Shown in pieces: positions 1 to 5,341 of a stretch of DNA of 5,883 nt. The notes under the pieces were generated by a model that had not been told where the DNA came from, made no database searches, and saw nothing but the letters and a program-made list of their open reading frames with translations. Position numbers and translations under genes: made by a program. Position 1 is the first letter of the stretch; the number at the start of each line of letters is the position of its first letter. Origin of the DNA: Burkholderiales bacterium (lineage in GTDB: Bacteria > Pseudomonadota > Gammaproteobacteria > Burkholderiales > Burkholderiaceae_D); assembly GCA_016197345.1 (NCBI GenBank), contig JACPVY010000037.1, positions 1-5,883 of the forward strand, given 5' to 3'.

Positions 1-1
1 C

Positions 2-85
2 ACCAAGGGGATGGATGTGGTGGATAAAATGGAATTGGGGGATAAGGTGATTTCGGTGCGGGTGTTGCGGGTGGGGGAGAAATAA
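2..85 (+). CDS. C-terminal end of a cyclophilin-type peptidyl-prolyl cis-trans isomerase (partial, 5' end outside window)
   Basis: Only the last 27 codons are present, read in frame 2 up to the TAA at 83-85. The peptide contains KGMDVVDKMELGDKVISV. The motif G-M-D-V-V-D-K, followed by a short G-D-x-I/V-x-S-V strand, is the usual C-terminal end of cyclophilin-fold prolyl isomerases (PpiA/PpiB type), which speed cis-trans isomerisation of Xaa-Pro bonds during folding. This short tail variant, with a one-turn link between the helix and the last beta strand, resembles cytoplasmic or single-domain forms. The active-site residues lie upstream of the window, so activity and subcellular location cannot be judged. 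A bidirectional terminator follows 30 bp after the stop. The assignment rests on a short motif only. Confidence 0.6.
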   Translation, partial: TKGMDVVDKMELGDKVISVRVLRVGEK

Positions 86-114
86 GTTGTTTCGCGTGAT
101 GCGCGGTCAACATT

Positions 115-156
115 AAAAAGGGACACAACACCAATAAAATGTCATGTCCCTTTTTT
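115..156. terminator. Bidirectional Rho-independent terminator between convergent genes
   Basis: A perfect 11-bp inverted repeat, AAAAAGGGACA (115-125) and TGTCCCTTTTT (145-155), encloses a 19-nt loop. On the + strand the stem ends in six T (151-156). On the minus strand the A-run at 115-119 reads as a U-tract. It can therefore end transcription of the isomerase from the left and of the antitoxin/PIN gene from the right. The GC core is only GGGACA/TGTCCC and the loop is large, so strength may be moderate. A second imperfect hairpin directly follows the isomerase stop, with arms GTTG/CAAC (86-89, 108-111) and CGCG/CGCG (93-96, 102-105). Confidence 0.75.
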
Positions 157-201
157 CCGACTGCGTAAAGTTACTTTTTCCATCTTCCTAATTATCGGCT
201 T

Positions 202-226
202 GACGAGGTATCAAAATCGCCTCGTC
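202..226 (-). other. Stem-loop directly after the stop codon of the antitoxin/PIN gene
   Basis: GACGAGG (202-208) and CCTCGTC (220-226) form a perfect 7-bp stem with an 11-nt loop, beginning at the base next to the TAA stop (227-229, minus strand). No U-tract follows on the minus strand, so by itself it is not a standard intrinsic terminator. It could protect the 3' end of the mRNA or act together with the terminator at 115-156. Confidence 0.45.
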
Positions 227-1021
227 TTAAATTAGCTCCGCAGCCGCTCGCAAGATTTCAGCAGTCTGCGGTAAGCCTTGCTTTTCCAATGTAAGTATCA
301 ATTCTTCGGCTGACTTTGGTGGTTTACGCAATCTCTCACGCATTTTCTTCACGCTTTTTAAGAATTTAATCTTATTCAACTCATATTGCGCCAGCAAAAA
401 ATCATCTGGATGCAAGACTTCGATATCTCGTACTCCATTTGCAGGAAAATCCTTCAGATTGAAGGTGATGATTGCATCTGCATGACCAATGATCGCCGCA
501 GCTAGCACATGTCTATCATCTGGGTCGGGCAAAGTGAGCGCTGGAATCAACTCTTCAAAATTTTGAACCAAGCAACCATCAATTGCTTGGTTCATCATCG
601 TTGCTGTTTTTTGCAAGCTCGCCAATGGCAAATCTGGTCGATTGGCAAACCGAAGTCGCCGATGCGTTCCTACTTTCTGAAACATTATTTTGCCCTCTTC
701 CAGCATGCGAACCAAGTGTGGGCGTGAAACATTGAGCATCATAGCCGCTTCCTGCGTACTGATTTCCAAGTCTCGGGGAACCAAACTAACCGCTTTACCT
801 TGTGCCATCGCTCCCAATAACTCAGCAAACATACGTAGAGCTTTAGGTGGCAATCTTAAAACTGGCGAGTCTTCTATACGTTCGACACCATCTTCAATAA
901 TGGCAATATTGATCGCTTTAGAATGATCAAGCGCAGTCACCAAGCAGCGTTGGGCAGCTTTAGCAAGGTCAAGATCATGTTCATTATCGAGGATCATTTC
1001 CCCGTTCGAAAGGCTGGACAT
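227..1021 (-). CDS. Fused toxin-antitoxin remnant: excisionase-like HTH antitoxin joined to a C-terminal PIN-domain fragment
   Basis: 264 residues, ATG start at 1021 preceded by AGGAG (1028-1032) at 6-nt spacing. Residues 1-125 look like the antitoxin of an HTH/PIN module: an N-terminal helical part, LRLPPKALRMFAELLGAMAQG, then an excisionase-family helix-turn-helix (HTH_17 type) at about 87-125 with STQEAAMMLNVSRPHLVRMLEEGKI and the KVGTHRRLRF wing. From about residue 126 the sequence switches to the second half of a PIN_3-type (VapC-like) RNase: NRPDLP at 127-132, LPDPDDRHVLAAAI (164-177), TFNLKDFP (186-193), HPDDF and a C-terminal helical tail. In intact loci these are, from family knowledge, two adjacent genes of roughly 140-150 and 190 residues. 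Here the antitoxin C-terminus and about the first 50 toxin residues, with the first catalytic Asp and the following Glu, are missing, while the later acidic residues (D166/D168/D169, N188, D191) remain. I infer an in-frame deletion that left a probably nuclease-dead chimera which may still bind DNA. A purposeful fusion is less likely. The codons remain open and the RBS is good, so it may be expressed. Confidence 0.8.
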   Translation of the reverse strand: MSSLSNGEMILDNEHDLDLAKAAQRCLVTALDHSKAINIAIIEDGVERIEDSPVLRLPPKALRMFAELLGAMAQGKAVSLVPRDLEISTQEAAMMLNVSRPHLVRMLEEGKIMFQKVGTHRRLRFANRPDLPLASLQKTATMMNQAIDGCLVQNFEELIPALTLPDPDDRHVLAAAIIGHADAIITFNLKDFPANGVRDIEVLHPDDFLLAQYELNKIKFLKSVKKMRERLRKPPKSAEELILTLEKQGLPQTAEILRAAAELI

Positions 1022-1040
1022 TTTTTTCTCCTGTGGTGTT

Positions 1041-1075
1041 GCCTAGTGAAAATAATTTTTATGATTTCACTGGGC
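1041..1075. promoter_or_regulatory. Inverted-repeat operator candidate upstream of the antitoxin/PIN gene
   Basis: GCCTAGTGAAA (1041-1051) and TTTCACTGGGC (1065-1075) form 11-bp inverted arms with a single mismatch (1044 against 1072), around a 13-nt AT-only spacer apart from one G. The arm centres are 24 bp apart. The repeat lies 20-54 bp before the ATG and brackets the likely -10 region. Position and symmetry suit a dimeric HTH protein repressing its own operon, and the neighbouring gene keeps such a HTH domain. That this protein binds here is inference. Confidence 0.5.
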
Positions 1076-1080
1076 TTCAA
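1052..1080 (-). promoter_or_regulatory. Possible sigma70 promoter of the antitoxin/PIN gene
   Basis: Read on the minus strand, TTGAAG (1075-1080, 4 of 6 to TTGACA) lies 17 bp before AATTAT (1052-1057, 4 of 6 to TATAAT). Transcription would start near 1045 and leave a leader of about 24 nt that includes the AGGAG site. An alternative -10, TATATT at 1079-1084, has no good -35. The region is very AT-rich, so chance matches are easy. Confidence 0.35.
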
Positions 1081-1083
1081 TAT

Positions 1084-1116
1084 ACAGCAAATCCACAGCA
1101 AACGAAATAAACGAAA
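1084..1116. repeat. Short direct repeats upstream of the antitoxin/PIN promoter
   Basis: ACAGCAAA occurs twice (1084-1091 and 1095-1102), offset by 11 bp, about one helical turn. AAACGAAA occurs twice (1100-1107 and 1109-1116), offset by 9 bp. They lie directly upstream of the putative -35 of the minus-strand gene, where an activator or extra repressor site could sit. The rest of the gene-free stretch up to 1208 is AT-rich and shows nothing else I can support. Confidence 0.3.
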
Positions 1117-1208
1117 CAAAATTCACAAAATGAAATAACTTTTCGCGCAAAAACTTATGAAACTGAAAACCTACGACATTCCGCTCAGCGCAGTTGTCTG
1201 ACAGCAGA

Positions 1209-1979
1209 TCACCCCGCCCGCATCGCCAAAATCTCCGCCAAATTCATCTGTCCCTCATAGCGCGAAAAGCCGTAATTGCGGCGCGTGATCGCCAAGATCG
1301 ACATCCTATCCGCCAGCTCATTGCCTTCAACGCCAACGTGACCATTCACATGCAGCACATCGACTTTTTCTTTCAAGGATTGATGTAGAGCAAACAAGGT
1401 TTTGATCAAATCCAGATTTTTGATTTCACCGCCTGCTTTTTTCCAGCCCTTTTTTTCCCAACCAATTGCCCATTCGGTGACACATTGAATCGAGTATTTC
1501 GAATCACAAAACACCGCCACGCTACGGCCATTCGCCACTTCTTGCTGCGCTAACAGTAGCGCCTGATGCAAGGCATTTAACTCGGCGGTGTTATTCGTGC
1601 CATTGGCGTCATACTTGCCATACCATAGTTCGGCTGGTACACCATCGCGATACAAGGCCAAACCCGAGCCCGCTTTGCCGGGATTGGGATCGCAGCCGCC
1701 ATCGCAAAAAATTTTCGTCTGCTGCGGCAAAGCAGCGACTTCTTGCGCGGTGTAGGTTTTCGGGCCACTCACTTTGCTGGCACCACCGCTTGCGCTTTTG
1801 GCAAACGGCGCGCGCGGCGCGGCTTTGGCATCGCCAAACGCTTTTTCTGCCTCGGCACGGGTAGCGAAGGATTTATATTTGGCGTCGGGAAATTTCTCGA
1901 CTTGCTTTTTGCAAGTATCCCAATCAGTGTAAATACCTGGCACACGGCCTTGCCAGACGACATAAAATTTACTTGCCAC
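1209..1979 (-). CDS. rnhA: Ribonuclease HI with N-terminal viroplasmin-like (hybrid-binding) domain
   Basis: 256 residues. RNase HI cuts the RNA strand of RNA-DNA hybrids in the cytoplasm, removing primers and R-loops. Residues 3-49 (KFYVVWQGRVPGIYTDWDTC, then a K-rich stretch with YKSFATRAEAEKAF) match the Cauli_VI/viroplasmin domain, which binds hybrids and is also found at the N-terminus of eukaryotic RNase H1. A low-complexity Ala/Ser/Lys linker spans about 50-75. The catalytic domain follows: D93 (CDGG), E133 (TAEL), D159 (CDSKY), the loop histidine H214 (NGHVG) and D224 (NELAD), so the DEDD set is complete. The Trp/Lys-rich basic protrusion is at about 170-182. A tail of about 32 residues after D224 (with RYEG and LAEILAMRAG) is usual for the bacterial viroplasmin-type members. 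The start is GTG (1977-1979); an in-frame TGA lies only three codons upstream and no ATG occurs near, so no better start exists. The Shine-Dalgarno is poor. The gene lies 50 bp after the MFS gene on the same strand. Its function does not suggest a link to iron. Confidence 0.92.
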   Translation of the reverse strand: MASKFYVVWQGRVPGIYTDWDTCKKQVEKFPDAKYKSFATRAEAEKAFGDAKAAPRAPFAKSASGGASKVSGPKTYTAQEVAALPQQTKIFCDGGCDPNPGKAGSGLALYRDGVPAELWYGKYDANGTNNTAELNALHQALLLAQQEVANGRSVAVFCDSKYSIQCVTEWAIGWEKKGWKKAGGEIKNLDLIKTLFALHQSLKEKVDVLHVNGHVGVEGNELADRMSILAITRRNYGFSRYEGQMNLAEILAMRAG

Positions 1980-2008
1980 GATCTGCTTTCAAATAGGGAG
2001 AGGCGGCG

Positions 2009-2037
2009 ATTGTAGCGGAAAGTGGGGTGCTATAGCG
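2009..2037 (-). promoter_or_regulatory. Possible promoter of the RNase HI gene at the end of the MFS gene
   Basis: On the minus strand GCTACAATCGC contains TACAAT (2009-2014), a good -10 hexamer (5 of 6). The best-spaced -35 (2032-2037, CGCTAT) is weak and lies inside the last codons of the MFS gene. Transcription would start near 2001, giving a leader of about 20 nt before the GTG. I see no terminator between the two genes (1980-2029), so read-through from the iron genes is also possible. Confidence 0.4.
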
Positions 2038-3238
2038 TTTGCGTACACATCTCGCCGCGCCTTTCGCTGTGCAATTTCCACAAGGCCCAAGCGCACACCA
2101 CGCTGAATAATATCGCCACCGCGGCCAGCACAGACATCCCCTGCAAACGCCCCTGCTCGTCTTGCAGCAAAACCGCTGAGGATAGCAAGGCGGCCACACT
2201 CATCGCCGCATCTTGTACGAGGCTATTTAAGGCCATCACGGCGGCTCTTTGCTGCGGCAAGGCGATACCGCCGATGGCACTTGCCAGGCTAATGTTGCGA
2301 CCCGCATTGCCGGCCATGAATAAGATGAAAAACAAGGCGACAGGCATCACGCTTGGCGCGGCGAAAGGGACAAATCCTAGCAATAGCACACCACTAGCGA
2401 TGCTAGCGCTGAGCAATTCGCCCCGCTTATCGGCCAAGCGCCCTAGCCACTGCACGGTAACAAATGCGGCAATCCCGCCTGCCGCATATAGCCAACTCAA
2501 TTGTGGCCGTGGCACGCCTAAATTGTGCAGATAAAAATTCGCCAGTTGCGGAACCAATAAAAATGCCGAAAATTGCGCGCTGGCTTGCGCCAAGCAAGCA
2601 TAGCGCAAGGGAATTTGCTGCCAAAGTTGCCGCGCAGGGGGCAGGTTTTGCAGCTTCACCGCTGATGCTGGCAAGCTGCGCCACATGGCTAAGCCTAGTA
2701 TGCCCATCGCACTCGCCAAAAAATAAAATGGCGCGCGCCAATCGCCCAACCAAGTCGCCAGTTGCAAGGCTAGCGGCACCCCTAGCACCACCGCTAGCGC
2801 AAAGCCAGTCATCACCTGTGCAATCGCTTTGCCACGCTGATTGGCTGGCGTCACATCCAATAACAAAGCCATGCCTGCGGCAATTGCTGGCGCGCCACAC
2901 AAGCCCGTCAGCACCCGCGCCCACAACAAACCATGCAGTGATTCACTGCGCGTCGCAGCGAGAGTCGCCAAGAGCAAACCCACGAGCGCGATAAGCACCA
3001 CCTTGCGGCGCGGCCAACGTTCCAGCCAGCGCACACCGAGCACTCCTGCCACCAACGCAGAGGCCGTGTAAGCGGCGCTCAGCCAACCGATTTTGGTCGC
3101 ATCAAAATGCAAGGCCAAGGCCACATCTTGCACCAAGGGCATGAGCATCAAAAAATCGAGCAGATAGACAAATTGCAGAGCAGCCATCAAGATGATGACC
3201 GTCCTTGGCGAAGAGGCACGCATCATCAGAAACGCCAT
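2030..3238 (-). CDS. MFS (DHA1-like) inner-membrane transporter, candidate siderophore exporter or importer
   Basis: 402 residues, about 12 hydrophobic segments, the usual size for a 12-helix MFS protein. TM1 is about 14-36 (VIILMAALQFVYLLDFLMLMPLV). The loop between TM2 and TM3 (GVRWLERWPRRKVVL, about 68-82) is a divergent motif A. The second-half counterpart is LGRLADKRGELL (265-276). Around 145-170 GFALAVVLGVPLALQLATWL and GDWRAPF match the motif C region of DHA1 efflux permeases. The start is uncertain. ATG at 3238 overlaps the receptor gene by 13 bp; ATG at 3226 (Met5) would form a TGATG stop-start overlap with the receptor and still leaves TM1 whole. Neither has a clear Shine-Dalgarno, which favours translational coupling to the receptor. 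Joint transcription with a TonB receptor opposite an isochorismate synthase suggests siderophore traffic. It does not look like EntS (a DHA3-type protein), and the direction of transport cannot be read from the sequence. Confidence 0.85.
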   Translation of the reverse strand: MAFLMMRASSPRTVIILMAALQFVYLLDFLMLMPLVQDVALALHFDATKIGWLSAAYTASALVAGVLGVRWLERWPRRKVVLIALVGLLLATLAATRSESLHGLLWARVLTGLCGAPAIAAGMALLLDVTPANQRGKAIAQVMTGFALAVVLGVPLALQLATWLGDWRAPFYFLASAMGILGLAMWRSLPASAVKLQNLPPARQLWQQIPLRYACLAQASAQFSAFLLVPQLANFYLHNLGVPRPQLSWLYAAGGIAAFVTVQWLGRLADKRGELLSASIASGVLLLGFVPFAAPSVMPVALFFILFMAGNAGRNISLASAIGGIALPQQRAAVMALNSLVQDAAMSVAALLSSAVLLQDEQGRLQGMSVLAAVAILFSVVCAWALWKLHSERRGEMCTQTL

Positions 3239-5052
3239 GCAAGGGACAGACGAATATCACGCCCCGCTTCTGGCAAGGCAGCAACGCCGCGCCAGCGTGG
3301 ATGATGTCCCTCAGGCACGTAAGTCAATTGCTCCGCCAAACGTGCACTTGCCCCCAAGCGCAAATGTGTACTTGGCACCGCATAGTCTAGCTGCGCAACC
3401 CAAGTCCGTCCCGCTGCATTACCGAGCAAAAAGGCGTCGTCATTGCTCAAAGGCATGCCATTCAAGCTGGGCTTGGCTTGTGCTAGCGCTAAGCTAGCTG
3501 ACCATTGCTGTTTGCGATAGGCCAAGGTAGCGTGATAGCCATAGACTTTGACCTGTCCCATGTTTTGACGAAAATCGTCATAGCCGATGTAATCGCTGAT
3601 GCGCTGATTAAATACGCTCGCATTGACTTGCCACGGCCCTTGTTGCCACTCGATACCCGCTTCCAGATTGCGCGCCTTTTCCGCTTGTAGTTGCGCTGCA
3701 TTTTCTTGCATGGCTTTCAAATACGGTTCGATCAACCCTACGCCACGCAATGCACTGCCATAGCTCAGGTGTAGCGTCAGGTTTTCCAGCGGCATATAGC
3801 TCAGGCTGGCATTGGGTGAAAAGCCATTTGCCGCATAGTGTTGCCCTTTGATATCGGTATAGCGGTAGCGATCATAGCGCAAGCCAGCCTGCACTAGCCA
3901 TTGCTCGGCGAGGCTCCAACTATCTTGCACAAACACACTCGCCACACTCGCGCTTTCATCGTCTAGCGCTACGCCCGCTATCGCCGCGACACCAATGTCT
4001 TTGCGCATGCTGATCCCGGTTTCTAGCGTATGTCCCGCTAGGCGGGCTTGATTCGTCAATTGCCAACCTTCGCTATGTGTCCCCGCTTGTTCGCTTTGCG
4101 CAGTATTACTCGCCAAATCGACGCCATTGCGGTTGGCATACACATTCAAACGCAAATGCAGCAATGGCCCTTGCTGAATATCGTAATTCAAGCTCGTCGC
4201 TTCATTCGCCATTTTTTGCCACTGCGGCAGATTGAAACCGGCCGCTACGAGGTTGGTGCGCTGATTACGCCAGCCCTGATCCTGCCCGCGCTCATGTAAG
4301 ATTTGCACAGTCTGTCCCGCGATTGGGCGCCATTCCCATTTCAATAAATCAGCTTGGGTATTTTGCGCGGTATTGGCAACGCGCTGCCCATTTCCTGCCA
4401 GATAATCGACGCTATGCAAATGGCTGCTACTGAGCAAAAGTTCGGCATCTTGCCCCAAGCGACCGAACACATTCACACCAAGCTTGCTACCGCGATTCAC
4501 ACTTTGTGTATCAAGCTTCAGCAGCGCGCCGATGTTTTCATTCGCCCGCAACAAATCACGCGCGCCTTTTAGCGTCAATTTGATCGCGCCGCCCAAGGCA
4601 CCCGGCCCGGTATTTGCGCTCCCAGCGTCCACTTCCACCCGCTGCAACAAATCGGGGTCGAGTAATAGCTGGCTGCTATGGTGGAAAGGCGACGCATTTT
4701 GTGGCGTGCCGTCTAGCGTCATATTCAACATCCGCTCAGCCAAGCCGCGCACATAGATTTTTTGCGCCGTCGATAAGCCGCCACCACCGACGCCGATTTC
4801 GGCTTTTTGCTTCAGCACCTCCGCCAAACTCGTACTTTGATTGAGCTGAATGCGCTCAGCGCTCACCACGTTCGCACCAGCCACCTCGCGCTCGCCATCG
4901 ACGCGCACGGGAGCGAGCTCATTGCCAGCTTCAGCCGCGCTTGCGGTGAGCGGAAAAGCCAGCGGAAGGGACAGACAGATAGCACTAAAAAACGACGGGG
5001 AACGCAGCGAAGAAACTACAGGGGATACTACGATAGATACAAAAGATGTCAC
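3226..5052 (-). CDS. TonB-dependent outer-membrane receptor, probably for a ferric siderophore
   Basis: 608 residues. The N-terminus carries a Sec signal peptide with hydrophobic core FFSAICLSLPLAFPL and likely cleavage after TASA (about 36-39). The mature start has a possible TonB box (ELAPVRV, 45-51), then the plug domain (about 55-162) with VVSAERI, SLAEVL, IYVRGLAERMLNMTLDG and VEVDAGSANTGPGALGGAIKLTLK. The remainder is a beta barrel, with alternating strands such as WLVQAGLRYDRY and LTLHLSYGSALRG, ending in LSLAWRF; a terminal Phe is the usual outer-membrane insertion signal. The length is near the low end for siderophore receptors, with no N-terminal signalling domain, so no FecA-type sigma regulation is expected. 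The start is GTG (5050-5052) with GAGAGAG (5058-5064) as a purine-rich Shine-Dalgarno; an in-frame TAG lies nine codons upstream. It is the first gene of a receptor-MFS operon and lies downstream of Fur-box-like sequences. The ligand is unknown; the divergent isochorismate synthase suggests a catecholate or salicylate-type siderophore. Confidence 0.9.
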   Translation of the reverse strand: MTSFVSIVVSPVVSSLRSPSFFSAICLSLPLAFPLTASAAEAGNELAPVRVDGEREVAGANVVSAERIQLNQSTSLAEVLKQKAEIGVGGGGLSTAQKIYVRGLAERMLNMTLDGTPQNASPFHHSSQLLLDPDLLQRVEVDAGSANTGPGALGGAIKLTLKGARDLLRANENIGALLKLDTQSVNRGSKLGVNVFGRLGQDAELLLSSSHLHSVDYLAGNGQRVANTAQNTQADLLKWEWRPIAGQTVQILHERGQDQGWRNQRTNLVAAGFNLPQWQKMANEATSLNYDIQQGPLLHLRLNVYANRNGVDLASNTAQSEQAGTHSEGWQLTNQARLAGHTLETGISMRKDIGVAAIAGVALDDESASVASVFVQDSWSLAEQWLVQAGLRYDRYRYTDIKGQHYAANGFSPNASLSYMPLENLTLHLSYGSALRGVGLIEPYLKAMQENAAQLQAEKARNLEAGIEWQQGPWQVNASVFNQRISDYIGYDDFRQNMGQVKVYGYHATLAYRKQQWSASLALAQAKPSLNGMPLSNDDAFLLGNAAGRTWVAQLDYAVPSTHLRLGASARLAEQLTYVPEGHHPRWRGVAALPEAGRDIRLSLAWRF

Positions 5053-5140
5053 GATTTCTCTCTCAGTGAATTGCAGCTAGGGTGGCGAAAAACGATAGCT
5101 GCCAGCGCTGAAAGTGCGCAAGCTTAGCACAAGATGCAAA

Positions 5141-5155
5141 TGCGAATCAATCTTA
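5141..5155. promoter_or_regulatory. Second, weaker Fur-box-like sequence nearer the receptor gene
   Basis: TGCGAATCAATCTTA matches the 7-1-7 Fur consensus TGATAATNATTATCA at 9 of 14 fixed positions. It repeats the TGCGAAT half-site of the stronger box, with centres 34 bp apart, and a further related element (GCAAAT) sits just to its left at 5136-5141. The AT-rich stretch 5145-5160 offers minus-strand promoter-like hexamers (TTGATT, TTTAAT, TAAGAT), but none with a convincing partner, so the receptor promoter cannot be fixed. Confidence 0.45.
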
Positions 5156-5173
5156 TTAAAATGCGGATTTTTG

Positions 5174-5202
5174 TTGCGAATGATTCTCATTTGATTTATA
5201 GT
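5174..5202 (+). promoter_or_regulatory. Promoter of the isochorismate synthase gene, overlapped by a Fur box
   Basis: TTGCGA (5174-5179, 4 of 6) and TATAGT (5197-5202, 5 of 6) are separated by exactly 17 bp. Transcription would start near 5209, giving a leader of about 133 nt. The stronger Fur-box-like sequence occupies the -35 and the first half of the spacer, the usual layout for iron repression. Confidence 0.55.
5175..5189. promoter_or_regulatory. Fur box (ferric uptake regulator operator)
   Basis: TGCGAATGATTCTCA fits the palindromic 7-1-7 consensus TGATAATNATTATCA at 11 of 14 fixed positions. It lies in the divergent spacer and overlaps the plus-strand promoter. Fe(II)-Fur would repress the isochorismate synthase and, with the neighbouring box, probably also the receptor-MFS operon. 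Regulation is inferred from the match, the position and the function of the genes. Confidence 0.7.
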
Positions 5203-5211
5203 GCGACGCAT

Positions 5212-5275
5212 TGCACCGCTCCGTGCTCGTTTTTTATCGCGTTCCGCGCACGGCACACGACGCTATCGCGGTGCG
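5212..5275 (+). other. Nested GC-rich stem-loop in the predicted leader of the isochorismate synthase mRNA
   Basis: The outer stem is GCACCGC (5213-5219) with GCGGTGC (5268-5274), plus a possible U-G pair at 5212/5275. Nested inside, CCGTGC (5221-5226) pairs with GCACGG (5248-5253), continuing after one mismatch with 5228-5229 and 5245-5246. A run of six T (5230-5235) lies in the apical loop. The short alternative hairpin GCAC/GTGC (5213-5216 with 5223-5226) just before this T-run would exclude the long fold. No known riboswitch family is recognised. Confidence 0.4.
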
Positions 5276-5341
5276 TGATACATCCCCATCCCACCCTTCC
5301 GGCAGGCATTCCTTTCATCCGTTTTCTGTTAAGGATTTTCC

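Noticed and set aside
227..1021. Calling the HTH/PIN protein an active VapC-like toxin
   Set aside because: The part of the PIN domain that supplies the first catalytic Asp and the next Glu is not present, so activity is not supported.
1139..1154. TTTT-CGCGC-AAAA hairpin downstream of RNase HI, considered as its terminator
   Set aside because: The stem would consist only of A-T pairs and is too weak; no other hairpin/U-tract was found between 1208 and the next gene.
2022..3071. Several plus-strand open frames opposite the MFS gene
   Set aside because: They are antisense shadows of the transporter frame, with low-complexity Ala/Pro/Arg/Ser-rich products, no recognisable domain and no sensible ribosome sites.
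3482..3498. Perfect hairpin GCTAGC-5 nt-GCTAGC
   Set aside because: It lies inside receptor codons for an Ala/Leu-rich strand; without a U-tract or a gene boundary it is most simply a coding coincidence.
3241..4977. An 11-bp direct repeat, AAGGGACAGAC, near both ends of the receptor gene
   Set aside because: A few 11-mers are expected to repeat by chance in a window this long. Both copies encode the same L-S-L codons, and there are no insertion-sequence features.
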